NCBI RefSeq assembly: GCF_019925205.1
Contig: NC_083563.1
Location: 496,001 to 560,000 of the forward strand
Length of the DNA stretch: 64,000 bases
Reading direction: 5' to 3'
DNA from: Metopolophium dirhodum
Taxonomy: Eukaryota; Arthropoda; Insecta; Hemiptera; Aphididae
Below the pieces are notes generated by a model. That model had not been told where the DNA came from. It ran no database searches and saw only the letters and a list, made by a program, of their open reading frames with translations. Of the stretch, positions 25,650 through 38,500 are shown piece after piece (position 1 is the stretch's first letter; every line of letters starts with the position of its first letter). The translations under genes and the position numbers were made by a program.

Positions 25650-28080
25650 ACACGGCGCCGCACATAATCGACACGACCACCTGCAACACGCACTCCATCG
25701 TATCACTATTTAATACGTTATGTTTTATCAACGCCGTCTTAACGTCACTATAAATTATTATAATAATAATAATATACATACATAAATGCAATACACATTA
25801 GATAAAGAAAATATGAACTTATACTGTCGTCGACGACAGACACCTGTCGCCTTTTTTATGGCTTACACAAGGCACCCAATACCCATCACCATACGGTGAC
25901 GACGCAGTGACGGCAATATTCGTATTGTCCGTCAAATATTATAATATTAATTTTGTGTCCAAGCTCCGGCACCGGATCCGCGTTATTTATTTATTTGTTT
26001 TTATTTATTCGTACGTTTTTCATGTATCGACACGTGTGCCTTAACGTATCTAATGTATATCGTATATCACTATAATATAGAAATGTATTAGATATTGATA
26101 AATATAATAATATATATTGATGTAAACCCACATAATATTAATAGATAGATTTATATTTATTTATATATTATAAAACTAACAAAACAATTATTATTATGCG
26201 TAGATCAAAAGGTACTAAATACTTAAAATTTTTTTAAAAAAAAAAAAAATAATAATAATAACAATAGGTAATAAAACTTATGTAGTTCACTAACCCTGCG
26301 TTTGAATATTATAACTATAACTATATACATTTATATACCTAAATTAAATTTATTTAAATGTAATTTTCATTAAGTTATACACTAGCATTTAAGTTACATA
26401 ACCACCCTTGTTAATTTATTACTCAAAAGTATTATTATGATTTTTTTTGTGATTAACTAGTCAGGTCTTGTTATTAAAATGTTATTATAAATATTATATT
26501 ATTATGTACAATATAATATTATATAATAACAACCTTATGTTTTTCTCCCTTTAGGTACATACTGTAAACTTGTGGCCTTATCTATACCGTCCCCATCCCC
26601 GAAGTCCTTCATTACAATAATATTATCTATTTTTATCTTATAGGAGATGTTAGAAGCTAGAATACTATACAAGGCATATTTTACAGTGATTATTTCGCTT
26701 AATATTATTACGTTTTTATTGTCAATATAAAAATCGAGCACAGTGCTGTGAAACGTTTCACCTTATACATTTTAATGATAAATTAAATAAGGTGGGCTAG
26801 TAAATGTATACCTTACACATATACATAGATATAATATAGAATTATATTATATAGGTAGGTAATGTGTAATCGATTTAACTAACCAAAAACTCGGCTAACC
26901 GAATTCTCGAAATCTGTTTCGACTCATACTCTTAACACATAAAATTTACTATTATAATAATTATTATTATTTGTACACGATATTATCTGTGTTAAATATA
27001 TCGTATGTAGTCTTTTTATTTTAGTAATTAAAATTATATTGGTGTTAATTGTCGAATATTTTTATCGTAGTAATTTTTATAATAATGCAAATTCTATAAC
27101 TATAGAAGTTATTACAGTTGAATCATTTGGTGCTATGATAATAATAATAATAATAATAATAATAACAGTAATTATTACAATACTGCTATCGCACACTAAT
27201 CGCGTTGTTTTTTTAAAAACAATTTAGTGTAGACTTAAGATATTATATTTATTTTTTTGGAAATGTATACATTGGAAAATTTTTAAAATCACATTTTTAT
27301 GAAAATATATTACCTATGTTATCTATTGTTGACTCACACAAATCTATTTTATTTTTTATTTTTATGTGACGTTTTCAGGTTTCATTGTTTTATTTCTAAC
27401 GAATGTACATTTTGTTTGAGGTGAATCAATATTATGTATATTATATTTATTTTAACATAAGCGCACAAAACACTTAACATTTTCAACTTATAAATTATTC
27501 AGAACTATTTGTCTAAAATAAAATGCTCTGGTTTTCGTGTTGGAATAAAGATTTTTTTCATTTTAAAAAATCGTTCCAAACGTAAATAGTATATTATTAT
27601 GGTTTAAATACACCCATTGAATATATTTTATTGTTTACTGATATTTATATTTTATACTATAATATAGTAATTATGTATAAAAATTTAAACAATTCCATAA
27701 CTATTATTACATTGTTAAAAACAATTTTATGTTTGGACGTTAATTTCAAATTAACTAAATATTATTATGTTCAAATTATAATTTTAAATTATTTTCTATC
27801 AATACATATAACAGATACAACAGGTTATTGTCAACACATTCTCCCAGGGTGCAACAATATTAATGTTTATATGTAATAAATTATTACATACTAATATTTT
27901 TAAATAAATAATAATAGTAATAATATTATATTAAATACTAATAATTATAGATGTAGTTAAAAGAGATTTTTGAGAACAGAGTGTAACAGAGATCATGATT
28001 ATAAATGTATACGTATGACAGGGAATAGTGCAAGAAATAAGTATTGACTGCTAAAGGTCAGAATTTTGTTGTAAAAGTAA
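25650..28080. other. LIM 3' untranslated and downstream region
   Basis: AT-rich with no coding sequence. AATAAA at 26270-26275 is one possible polyadenylation signal; others in the region cannot be ranked. The first 350 bases after the stop are less AT-rich and likely transcribed. Confidence 0.4.
27138..27165. repeat. (ATA)n microsatellite
   Basis: About nine ATA units. The run of isoleucine codons in an overlapping short frame is a by-product. Confidence 0.9.
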
Positions 28081-28960
28081 AAAAAAGGCAGGCAAGTGGG
28101 TGTCGCTATGTTGTACAGTAAGTGAGGCACTGTAATGGACGGTGTTAAATTTGAATTCAATGATATAAATATTATCATTGTATAAAAAAACGATTCTGAG
28201 CGAAGACGGTTAGTCAGTCTATGATATTACTAACTATATTTGATGATATTATTGTGAATAAAGTAATTTATATATAATGTCTATTTACGTGGAACCTTGT
28301 TTTAAATTTTCAATCCCTAGCTATAAAAGTTGAACATTTTATACATTTTCAACTACAAAATAATTATTAAATTTTAAATTTTAAGTTGGTCAAAATTCGA
28401 ACTTAAAATGCTTATAAAAAAAAATTGTGCCTATTTATTTTTAATATTTTTCAACTGCTATTGTAACATTATATCAGGAGCCCTTGCATTAAATTTTCAC
28501 GCTTTTTTTAAACAACAAATAAAATTGTATTGATATTTATAGAAAAATTGAAAACTTACAATGTCCGTAAACAGCTCAAAAAGAGCCAAATTATTTTCAA
28601 AATTATATGGTGTATAGAAAATGCTAATATAAACATTCAGTAAAAATATCATGTACCTACGGTCATTTATTTTAGAGTTGCACCAAAAACCAAAATCGAT
28701 TTTCTCGAAAACAGATTTTGCGTAAAAATTCCCGTTTTCCTTAATTTTTTTTTTGTTTTTCATGTCGCTTTTGAAAATTACTTTATTTTGATCTCCCCAA
28801 TGCACCAAAAATATTCACTTTCCCATCGATCAAGTTACTGAAGTTGAACATCGAAGCATTATTTCAACTACTTATCGTGACACAAAAAAAAATATAAAAA
28901 AAAAAAAAAAAACACATCATTGTAAAATCAATACATTCATCGCTCCGCTTAGAATCTAAA
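28081..28960 (-). mobile_element. GATTCTGAGCGAAG repeat family, short copy
   Basis: One end carries GGCAAGTGGGTG, GTACAGTAAGTG, CACTGTAATGGACGGTGTTA and CGATTCTGAGCGAAG; the other, inverted, TTTAGATTCTAAGCGGAGCG followed by ATGTATTGATTTTACAATG. The interior holds one unit with CATTTTCTATACACCATA and GAGCTGTTTACGGACATTGT (read on the minus strand). Related copies occur at 28961, 34390, 48905, 49316, 60352 and 61691. The class is not recognised. Confidence 0.6.
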
Positions 28961-30200
28961 GGTGGGCAGGTGGATTTCACTCCGCTGTACAGTAGGTTAC
29001 AAGTGGGGTCACTGTTTAATGGATGGTAATGATTTGAATTCAATGATACAATAACATTGTATACGAAAAACGATTCTGAGCGGAGACGTGGATATATTAT
29101 TACAAGTAGCGGCGATCCTATAGTCCATATCTAGCAACACAATTTTGTTGGTAGGAGGTTTGTTGGTATGTTGTGTGATTATTTATTATACTATTACTAA
29201 ATTTAACATAATTAAAAACAAAACAATACTAAATACAAGTTTTGAAATAAATTATTTTTAGAAGAAAACGTAAAATGCATAATGCTATTTATATTAATTA
29301 TCCAATTAGTAAATTATATTAAAAATAATACCTACAGTATGTGGACTGATTCTTGCTATGTTAGATTCCGAGCGAAGCAATAATATCAATTTTTGACGAA
29401 TTCGATTTTGGTTTTTTGGTGTAACTCAAAAACGATTGACCGTCGGTTCTTTAAATTTCTCCCAGAAGTTAATATTGGTATTTTCTATACTTGATAACAT
29501 TTTGAAAAGATGTTAACACTTTTAAAGCTTTATAGCAATGAAACATTATCGATATTTGTAAGTTTTTTTTTCAATAGTTGTCAATGAATAATTTTTTGCA
29601 TGATCAAAACACTTGAAATTGTGATGACAGATTCCTTATAAGTTGTTTAAAGCGAGATTAAAAAAATGTCTGTTTCAGACGTCTAAATAAGCTCTTTCCT
29701 ATTAAAAATCTAAGTAACATAAAAGTTGTTTTAAAAACTGTTTTCAATCTTTTTCCTGATTAGAACAAAGATTTTTGCAAATTTTTTTTGGCAAAATTGT
29801 TACTTAACGATGCAGTAAACTATCTAGCTTAGTTTTGAAGTTCGCGCTTAAAATCTTCCACCACAAATTACCTAAAAGTAAAATTTGTAATAAAAAAGCC
29901 ATCAACAGGTGTGTCGCCAACACCTTTGGTAGTTCGAAAAAAAGTAACATTTTCCTATTTTAAATCGCTATTTAAATAAACAGCATAACGCTGTTTCAGA
30001 TGTCAAAATACAATCATTCCTTTTAAAAATATAAGTAACATAAACGTCGTCTTAAAAAATGTTTTTCAATCCCTTTCCTAGTTAGAACAAAGATTTTTGC
30101 AATTTTTTTTTTGGCAAAATTGTTACTGAACGATGCTGTACGCTATCTAGCTTAGTTTTGAAGTTCGCTTTTAGAATGCCTCGTCGTTCATATTTTTATT
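28961..30200 (-). repeat. Further GATTCTGAGCGAAG-family fragments and a 323-base tandem duplication
   Basis: GGTGGGCAGGTGG at 28961 begins immediately where the previous copy ends, so the two are head to tail; homology is clear to about 29100. A related end with TTCCGAGCGAAGCA is at 29365. From about 29690 a block containing GGCAAAATTGTTACTTAACG is repeated 323 bases later with GGCAAAATTGTTACTGAACG. Confidence 0.5.
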
Positions 30201-33200
30201 ATATTTAATTTTTAAGCAATCGTCATTAAATCAGTTTTTAGCGCGTTGTCTACCCCCGTAAACTCATTACCGGGTTAGTTTTTAATTTATGGTTTGTTTA
30301 TTTCTGGTCTGATATTGTCAAAATATAATCATCAATAATATTGTGATTATGCCTGATTTATTCATTTTTTAACGACTTACTACGTTTCTTTTACTTGTAA
30401 ACTTTCGTCTCACCTGTGATAATTTTATTTTATTATTAATTATTCTTAAAAGGTCGCCCGATTTTAATGGGTCCATGCAAAATCGAGACAAATCCATTTT
30501 CATAAAAAATCATGCTTAGCTTATATTTGATAAATAAATCTTACAAGTGCACAGATCCAGTCAATTCCATTTTTTAAACTTTTTAGAAAAAAAAATTTAA
30601 TTTTTGGAGCCATCCTGTTATTTAAGCAGAACTTGGTGTTCATTAATTTTATTCATTATGATATTCTATAATTTTAGTATTGTACTTGAACTTGAGTATT
30701 CATATAAAAACTCTTTTCAATTTTAAGAAGATTTAAGTTTCTTTAAACGAATTCGATAGACCGCTAAACCCTAACTCTAAGTTTACTTTTAAATCTTTTT
30801 TTGATACCTGCAGTCTATTAGATTTTACTTAAAAACAAATAATTTTGTTCTACTAGTTTAAAAATTAAAATTATATTGTAAAATAAACTAATCTTTTTTT
30901 TTTGCAAACGAAACAATGTCACTTGCGGTATTGTGAGAGTATTTGATTAGTTTCAATAATTGTTTCTACAATACTATCATGAAACACTGTATTATAGTAT
31001 ATTATAACTTCCTGTGGGGGGTCTCTCAATAAATATTGATATTTAACTGTCAAGGCCTTGATTTGATTCCGAAGGTTGAAAGTAATAGTGAATTGTTTAT
31101 ATAATCAACGTTTTTATTATTCATGATAGATCATTTCTTTATATTTCTACAAAAAGTAATTTGAATAATAATTATTATTTAAGAATAAGTATCAATTTAT
31201 TTTTGGTAGATTTCTATAGTTAATATCTAAAAATTATTGAATAGAAAAATGTTTATTTCGATTTCATCTAATCTATTCCTCAATTTTCTTAACAGTAGTA
31301 AATAGACAAGACCTAGTATTAAAATTATTAGAGGTAACATATAAAATAACTTATTACTCATAACTTATTAAATATATTAGGTATGTACCTATTTGCTGCG
31401 TTGTGGGTGTTTCGATTCTGTCATAATTTGGATTTACAATCTATGTTAGAAAAATGACAAACCAGTCATTAGGTGATATTTTATTTTAATTATTATAGTA
31501 AATAAATATACACATAGTTGTTGTGTTAAAGGTATATTATAATGGTCGGTGTAGGTATAAAATATTATATCGGTGCGGCACTAGAAAACTAATACCTAGT
31601 TTTAAAAGGTTATATTAGTTAAATATTAAACTGATTAAAATATTTTAATATAATGTTGGTATTAAAAAACTTGGTGGAAGCATGCAAAATGCCTTAATGG
31701 CCTATACCTAGAGCATTAAACAAAAAAAAAAAATACAGTTATACAGTTTGAAGTTAACCTCATCTTTATTAACTTTTTACTAATAAGTATAAACATAATT
31801 ATAAAAATAATCATGTAAATGTTGGGAAATATATTTTAGTTGTAACTACGACTGTATAGGTAGGTAACTTATACCTACCTATATACTATTAGTTATTACC
31901 TAGTCAACTATATATTTTTTCTAAGTAAAATAAATAAACACTTATAAATTATTTTGTGTTGCAATGAAGCCATAATGTATACAATATGCATGATAAATTG
32001 TTTTCAATAGGTTTTCTAACAATTTGAGGATGAAAAACATACGCAAGTATAGGCAGGTACCTACTAATATATAGTTATATAGTTATACCTACATAGTTAC
32101 AACATTTAAAATCTAAATTTTCATTTTTACATTTTTAATGATATAAAAAACTAGTTGTCTCGTGTGAAAAAATATATTCATGAAAATACGGGTCCTTCGA
32201 ACGTATTTATCCACATCGCATACACTGCCAACTCCATGGTTTATTGATGTCCATGCGATAATTTTTTTAATGCCCTTTTGATGTCTTGGTTTTTGGTCAT
32301 ATTCGAGTAAATTTATAATGATATGTATTCTTTAGGATTAATATTGAAAATCCTGTTTATTCGCATACTAAAATATAATAACCCTATGTTGGCTATTAAT
32401 CATTGTACGTTCCAGAAATATACGTGTATTCGCAGGAGTACCGCAACCCACGTCTTGTATAACAACTTATTACCTTTTTAGTCGAACCTTTAATGGTAAA
32501 GCGTCCCGTGGTGTGTGCGACTTCCACGAAGTAAATAGTGCTAAAAGTATTAAAATCAAATTCATAAAGATATCTGGGTGTCGATGACGTGCTAAAAGCG
32601 TTTTATGTTTCTACCGTTACTATTATTGCCGACCGACTTTTGACGAATTTCAATCTGCGGGGGCTTATGCAAATAAAATATGAGAGATCAGATTTTTTTT
32701 TCGCTCAAGGACGCAATCGAGTGCGAAATCCACATTAAACCTAACCTAGGTAACCTATAAGTGGTTAAGGTCCCGTGGAGCCACTAGAACTTTATTTGTG
32801 GGTGGGCTAAATTTAAAACGATAACTGGAGCCGCGGAGTCTTTGCCTTCAAATTCCAGGTATTTAAAAAAAAAAACTGATTGCTCTACAAACAAAATTGT
32901 GTGGGCCTGTGCTAGTTGTGCCTATGCAATAAGTGTCTTACCGATGAGCCGACACGATACCTACTGTCAGTCATAATCAGGGCCGAATTTTATGATTTTA
33001 AATATAAATTATTAATGAACCAATTTATTTCATTCTGAATTCAATAAAATCAAGATACAAATTTGATATACAAACCATTTTCATTCTAAATCCGAGATTT
33101 TATTTTGAATGTTTTTTTTTCATATTTTAGGCGTTATAGTGCATATTATAAAGTATAAAATATAATTAATTCATAATATTAAGCTTTTTGTCATGTTTTT

Positions 33201-33759
33201 TTTTATTGCGTTATAACTTATATAGGTACCTAGCTGGAAAAATTATGGACTTGGTGTTTTTGTACCGAAATCAAACATCGTCCGGGAAACATTTGAACAG
33301 TCGTAACACGACACATATCACGTGAAACTATCGTACGATTTAACTGCACCGAGAGCGTATATTCGCGACGTATTATTAATAATTTAATTGCATATCATTT
33401 TCGGAAACATTCGGTAATAAACCTACTACCGAGTATATTATAATATAGTACAACAGTGGTCATCAATTACAATTATTTGAATTTGGGAGGGTGTCCACGT
33501 TAGGGTTTAGGCAGGTTTTTGGGGCCATGAAAAATGCCAATAAAATATATAGGTACGAATAATATGTAAAGAAAAATAAAAACGAATACTAATGAAGAGC
33601 TCATTTAATTCACCTTTAAAAGTAATAATATTATTTAAAAAAAATTATATTTCTCCTCTGTTGCGTGCCAGATAAAATTCGTCGACTCGCCCCCATAATA
33701 TAGTGACATCCCCCCCCCCCACACTAAAATACCGTTCTAGGCATCGGCGTGACAATTTG

Positions 33760-34260
33760 ATCGATAATTTCCGATAGTCACGTCGATCACATCTTGCGTG
33801 GACCGGACTGTGCTGGGACAGGACCGCAACTGGCCTTTGTCCGCGGGACACGCGTGTTACAATATAATAATATTATTATATTATACAATACTATTATTAT
33901 ACATATACGTAGTGGTCGCCGCGCGTGACCTTTTCCGTCCTGGTCCGCTGCCGACGGCCGCCGCCGTCGTGGTCGTGACCAGTCTTACCCGTCTCCCTCC
34001 TGTGCCAAGATCAAGGCCACAGCTGCAGACGCGGACCGGTTGTCTCGCCGTCGTCGTCTTCCTCGGCCGGTGGTCATCCCGCACGGTCGCCACGCACGCA
34101 AAGTCGTTTTTGTAACTCGTAACCGTTTTTACGTATATGTACACGACACGACGCCGAGATCGATCCTTTTGCGTGCCGACCTGCGAAGGTAGTTGATCCA
34201 CACACATACGTCCAGTGACATCGATCCCTATAGAAACATGCGATTCGGGCCGTTGAAAAC
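33760..34260. other. GC- and CpG-rich block without a supported gene
   Basis: The block has many CG dinucleotides (GGTCGCCGCGCGTGACC, CGGCCGCCGCCGTCGTGG) and open frames on both strands in several registers, which argues for composition rather than coding. It could be a promoter or non-coding first exon of a gene outside the window or of an RNA gene. No motif decides strand. Confidence 0.35.
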
Positions 34261-34389
34261 AAAATCGGTTTACTCAAAAACTCTGCATTTCCCTATTATT
34301 TTGATGAGCGACTAGCAATTTTTTATTTTTGACCACCCCGCCCAAAACAAAAAGTACCAGCTAGATCAAATTTTCCATTAAAACCAGAC

Positions 34390-35102
34390 TCAAAGGTGCA
34401 TTTTTTACGATTCTGAAATGGCGATGACTATGACTGGAACTGGATTTAAAGGCTCTAGAAACAATCAACAAATTCTTTAAAAAATAACCGAAAATACCTT
34501 TAAAAAAATATCATACATTTTTTTTTATAAGCACGATTGGAAAATTATGGTTTAAGTTTTGGCATTTTTAACACTTTATCATAAATAAAGAAACAATATC
34601 ATAGAAACTAAATACCAAATTTGGGCACGCACGATACATAACCAGTAGTTATACTGGAAATAAATGCAATCGAGATTTATTTCCAAGTGACCAATTAGTT
34701 AATTAATTTTTTTAAGTCCCAATAAGACACCGCATTCGATAATCGTTGGAGATGAACAAAGACGTTATCGCTTTCAGATATAGAATGATCAACAATATGA
34801 TAAACTTCCCACGGTTGAAAAATACTTAATAACTATTAAAGCAAATATTATGAAAACAATATTTCTTGAAACAGTATTTTGAATTTCCTAATTTACACTA
34901 ATAGCTCATGCAATGTATAAATATAGAGTATGCACCAAAAATTGATAAAATTACATTAAAATGACCTAGAGCACCAAAAAAATTATGTAGGTACTTTGCA
35001 TTAAAATTCAGTCCCTACCGATGACAGCTACTACTCAAAAAATAAAATAACAAACCACGTCTTTGTAAAACCAATACATTCTCGCTTCGCTTAGAATCTA
35101 AA
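34390..35102 (-). repeat. Diverged copy of the GATTCTGAGCGAAG family
   Basis: The right boundary has TTCTCGCTTCGCTTAGAATC with the ATTGGTTTTAC motif inverted beside it; the left side has TTTACGATTCTGAAATGGCG. The inside is AT-rich and only weakly similar to other copies. Confidence 0.4.
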
Positions 35103-37456
35103 ATAATTTCACATGTTCGTAATTTATATGCTTCCCCCCCCCAAAAAAAAAAACTAAAGTTATCTAGACTAATGTAGACCTATATTTAATGCACTTACTC
35201 ACTGCTGTGAGTGTACACGAAAGGTCAGTCTACAGTTCACAATGCTCTCATCTTTGAAATATGTTTTTTATTGTATTTATATTTGTATTTAATAATAAAC
35301 CATTGTATTAAATATCAATTAATTTTTAATGGTATTTACACAATATTCTTAAACAACAGAATTACAATATATTTATTATTTTTATACGATAGGTAATTAA
35401 AAAAAAGAGATAAAAATAAATAAATATTTAGTACCTACCTAATAAATAAAAATACCATTAATAATATTCAGTGTATAAAAATAATATAGTATTTTTTTTT
35501 TTTAAGTAACTGTCGAGATATAATAGTTTTATAATTATAAGCGGATTTCACAACAAAAAAAAATTATTTTTCTATGACAAAACATGTATACATAATAAAC
35601 CTATTAATATTAATGTTTTATTTGAGAATGGATGGCCAAACGATGAATTAAATTATACAATATTAAATTGTAGTGTTTATTTAACGAGAAATATTTTTAT
35701 AGTGAATTTTAGATCTGAAGAGTTTATTTTCTTTTACTTTTACACAATTTGTACGAGAAGGCATAATAAGAGTATAAGCTATATAAAACTAAAAGAAAAA
35801 CTTGAAGAATCCACCCATTGATAAAACTTTCATATTTTATTTGTATTATTTAATTTTTTGGACTAGGTAAGGATTATTATCGAGCTGATATATGCACCGG
35901 TAACTTAACTTGTTTTTAATAAGTGGAGTTGGGTGAGTGTTGGGGTTTATTTTTGAATTTCATATTAGTGAACTAAACACATTGGTATCTACACTAAAAC
36001 ATTAGGTTAGGTTTTTCTTGTGAAAACGTGTTTTAAATTTATACAAAAATGAAACATCTTCTTAATTTGAATTACATCCAAGTAATTAACAATTTCGAAA
36101 TCATGTAGGAACAACAATAGTTGATGTAGAGATCATTCGGTTTCGCGTAGCTGTTAAATGACAACTTACAACTTAATAATAACAAGTTACCTAATTATTA
36201 TAATATTAATAAAATATTTTAATAACTAATTATAGGTGCTAAATAATAATATGTTATATTTTGTAGGTTAGGTTAGATGACCTAACCTAACTCTTGATTG
36301 AAAGAGCGTTAGTTCAAAAATGAGCGGAACGATGAATATATTGATTTAACAACGAATTTTTGTATGTTAGAATTTTCTGTAATTTTCTTTAACTCTTAAC
36401 TATTTTGACTCTTATTAAGCTATTTATTGATATGACATAAAACTATCGATTCGTTTTAGTTTTTTATTCCAATAACTTTGGAAAAAAAATACTATTGCTC
36501 GGTAAAAAATTTATAAATTTAATAGAAGGGTTTTCATAAGTTGTGATTAATAGTATTTAAAAATATTTAAGATACCTATATTGGGTTAAAATATTGAGAT
36601 TAATAATTTTAAGCTACTGCCGTTTTACACTACCTACGAAATTTACGCTATATTTATGGTGGTAAGGTGGTAATACGGTATTGACTCAAAAGTGAATTAC
36701 AATTATAAATTATAAAAATATATACTTTTATAATAATTAAATGGGTGTGGGTGCTGGTTTTTTTTTAAATTTTTCACAATTCTAATTATATTTAATACTT
36801 CAGTTTCTACCTCAATTATAATACTTTCCACTAATCTCTGCCTGATACCTAATAAAAAATGACTATTTTTTCAGGTCGGACGAAAGGCCGTATTTTAGTT
36901 TTACTTTAAATAGTGCTAGAAAAATACGTTTGAAAAGTAACAATTATTGTGCATTATTCAAATGAATATTTTAATTTTTAGCTTACATAGTTGTAATTTT
37001 GAAATTCTGTCTTTGATTTTACCTGCAAAATGTCCTCTTCTTTTAAATAAACAAAAAAATTAACAAAATCTGACTATTTTACGCGGTGTGAGTTTTTCTT
37101 TTTTCATGTAAGACATGTTTTTTGTACTAAAAACGCACCGGCTCCACGCCTTAACAATATTGCATAATTTATTATGTATACATTTTGTTTGGAATATAAA
37201 AAAAAAATGTAATTTATACTAACCTATCATAATACTATATAATAGTACAATAAATTACTTTAATAGCAATATCGAAAAGCATATTATCATGAAATATACT
37301 GACTGAAAGAGTCTTTGCTCAAATATATTTTTGTGTGCAATCATTTATTGTTGAATTAAAAATTAACACATACCTACCTACATTACAATGTCTAACCTAC
37401 TCAATCGCGAGGTACACTCGACACCTAAGAACTGTACAGCAGATCGGTTACCTACT

Positions 37457-37474
37457 CCCCCCCCCCCCCCCCCC
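37457..37474. repeat. Poly-C tract of 18
   Basis: An uninterrupted run of 18 C in AT-rich DNA, 100 bases from the hAT-type MITE at 37575. Similar G or C runs of 10 to 17 occur at 1410, 3100, 5720, 8963, 33710 and 42150. Confidence 0.9.
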
Positions 37475-37574
37475 TATTGTTTCTACGTTCTCTTAGATAT
37501 AGTGTCCATTTTTTTCCTATTTCATTAAACTAATATAATCGTTTAATGAATAATGTAGATACTTGTATTATAGC

Positions 37575-37998
37575 CAGTGTTCGGATTAGATAAGTATTTT
37601 TTTATCCAGATAAAGATAAAGATAATGCAACTCAAATGTATCTAGATAGATATAAAAGATAACTTAACTCATATTTATCTAGATAAAGATAAATACTTTT
37701 TTATCTAGATACAAAAAAAGATACAATTTTTTTTTAATGGGTTTTAAATTTAGGTATATTTTAGTTGGGCAATAAGAACATAATAATATTAATGATATAA
37801 ATAAAAATAATTACATTATTTATAAACCATAAGCTTGGTTTGAGAATCTGTATAAATATTTAAAATGTGTTTGTAAAATTTCGCGATTTTTATCAATAAA
37901 AAATGTATCTAGATGAATTTATTTAGGTTAGAAAAAAATTATCTTATATGAACGTTTAGATACCTTGTAACTATTTATCTAGATAAGTCCGAACACTA
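37575..37998. mobile_element. hAT-type MITE, 424 bp, with 8-bp target duplication
   Basis: The ends are CAGTGTTCGGATTAGATAAG and, inverted, TAGTGTTCGGACTTATCTAG. Flanking 8-mers ATTATAGC and ATTATAGG agree at 7 of 8 positions, as expected of hAT insertion. The interior is filled with TATCTAGATAA and GATAAAGATAAA motifs. No transposase. Confidence 0.75.
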
Positions 37999-38199
37999 AT
38001 TATAGGTACACAGACATATAGGCATATTATATTAGTTTAATATTATGTATGCTCTCCGTTGTCGATATATCGAATATACATAATATTTGTTTTCTCTCTC
38101 TCTCCGGAGGTAAATCGTCTAAGCAGGCTTGCAGGCCGTCCATACAATTTTACACTATGCAGAAAAATGTATAATATTATCACCATAGGGTTCGTTTGG

Positions 38200-38500
38200 C
38201 GACACAGCGATGGTCCGCCGTTTCTATTGCGTCCGCGATGGTACAAGCTCGCAAACATCGATTTCTCGGCGGGTGCATCTCGGAGTCGATGCGATAACTG
38301 ACATTTCTTCTCTTGTAATAATCTATATACAATGCTAAACCCGATACAGGTATATATATATAGACGCATACCTATAATGTATATTATACACGCGTACGCG
38401 CCGCGATGAGATGCCGGCGGCGGTGGAGGGTCGAAGACCTCCGACAGATCGATGACTCGCCGCCACCGCCGACGTCGACATCAGGTCTGCAGTGTATTCG
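38200..38500. other. GC-rich block with GGCGGCGGTGG / CCGCCACCGCC inverted arms
   Basis: GCCGGCGGCGGTGG near 38412 and CCGCCACCGCCGAC near 38460 can pair across about 35 bases, giving a stable GC hairpin in AT-rich surroundings. No coding sequence is supported. It may mark a promoter. Confidence 0.35.

Noticed and set aside
25469..25753. Open frames in other registers over the last LIM exon
   Set aside because: The LIM frame with its zinc residues and stop explains the DNA; the others are shadows.
27039..27227. Frame containing a run of isoleucines
   Set aside because: Produced by an (ATA)n microsatellite.
36260..36292. TTAGG-like words considered as telomeric repeat
   Set aside because: Only two adjacent GGTTA units followed by their inverse; no array.
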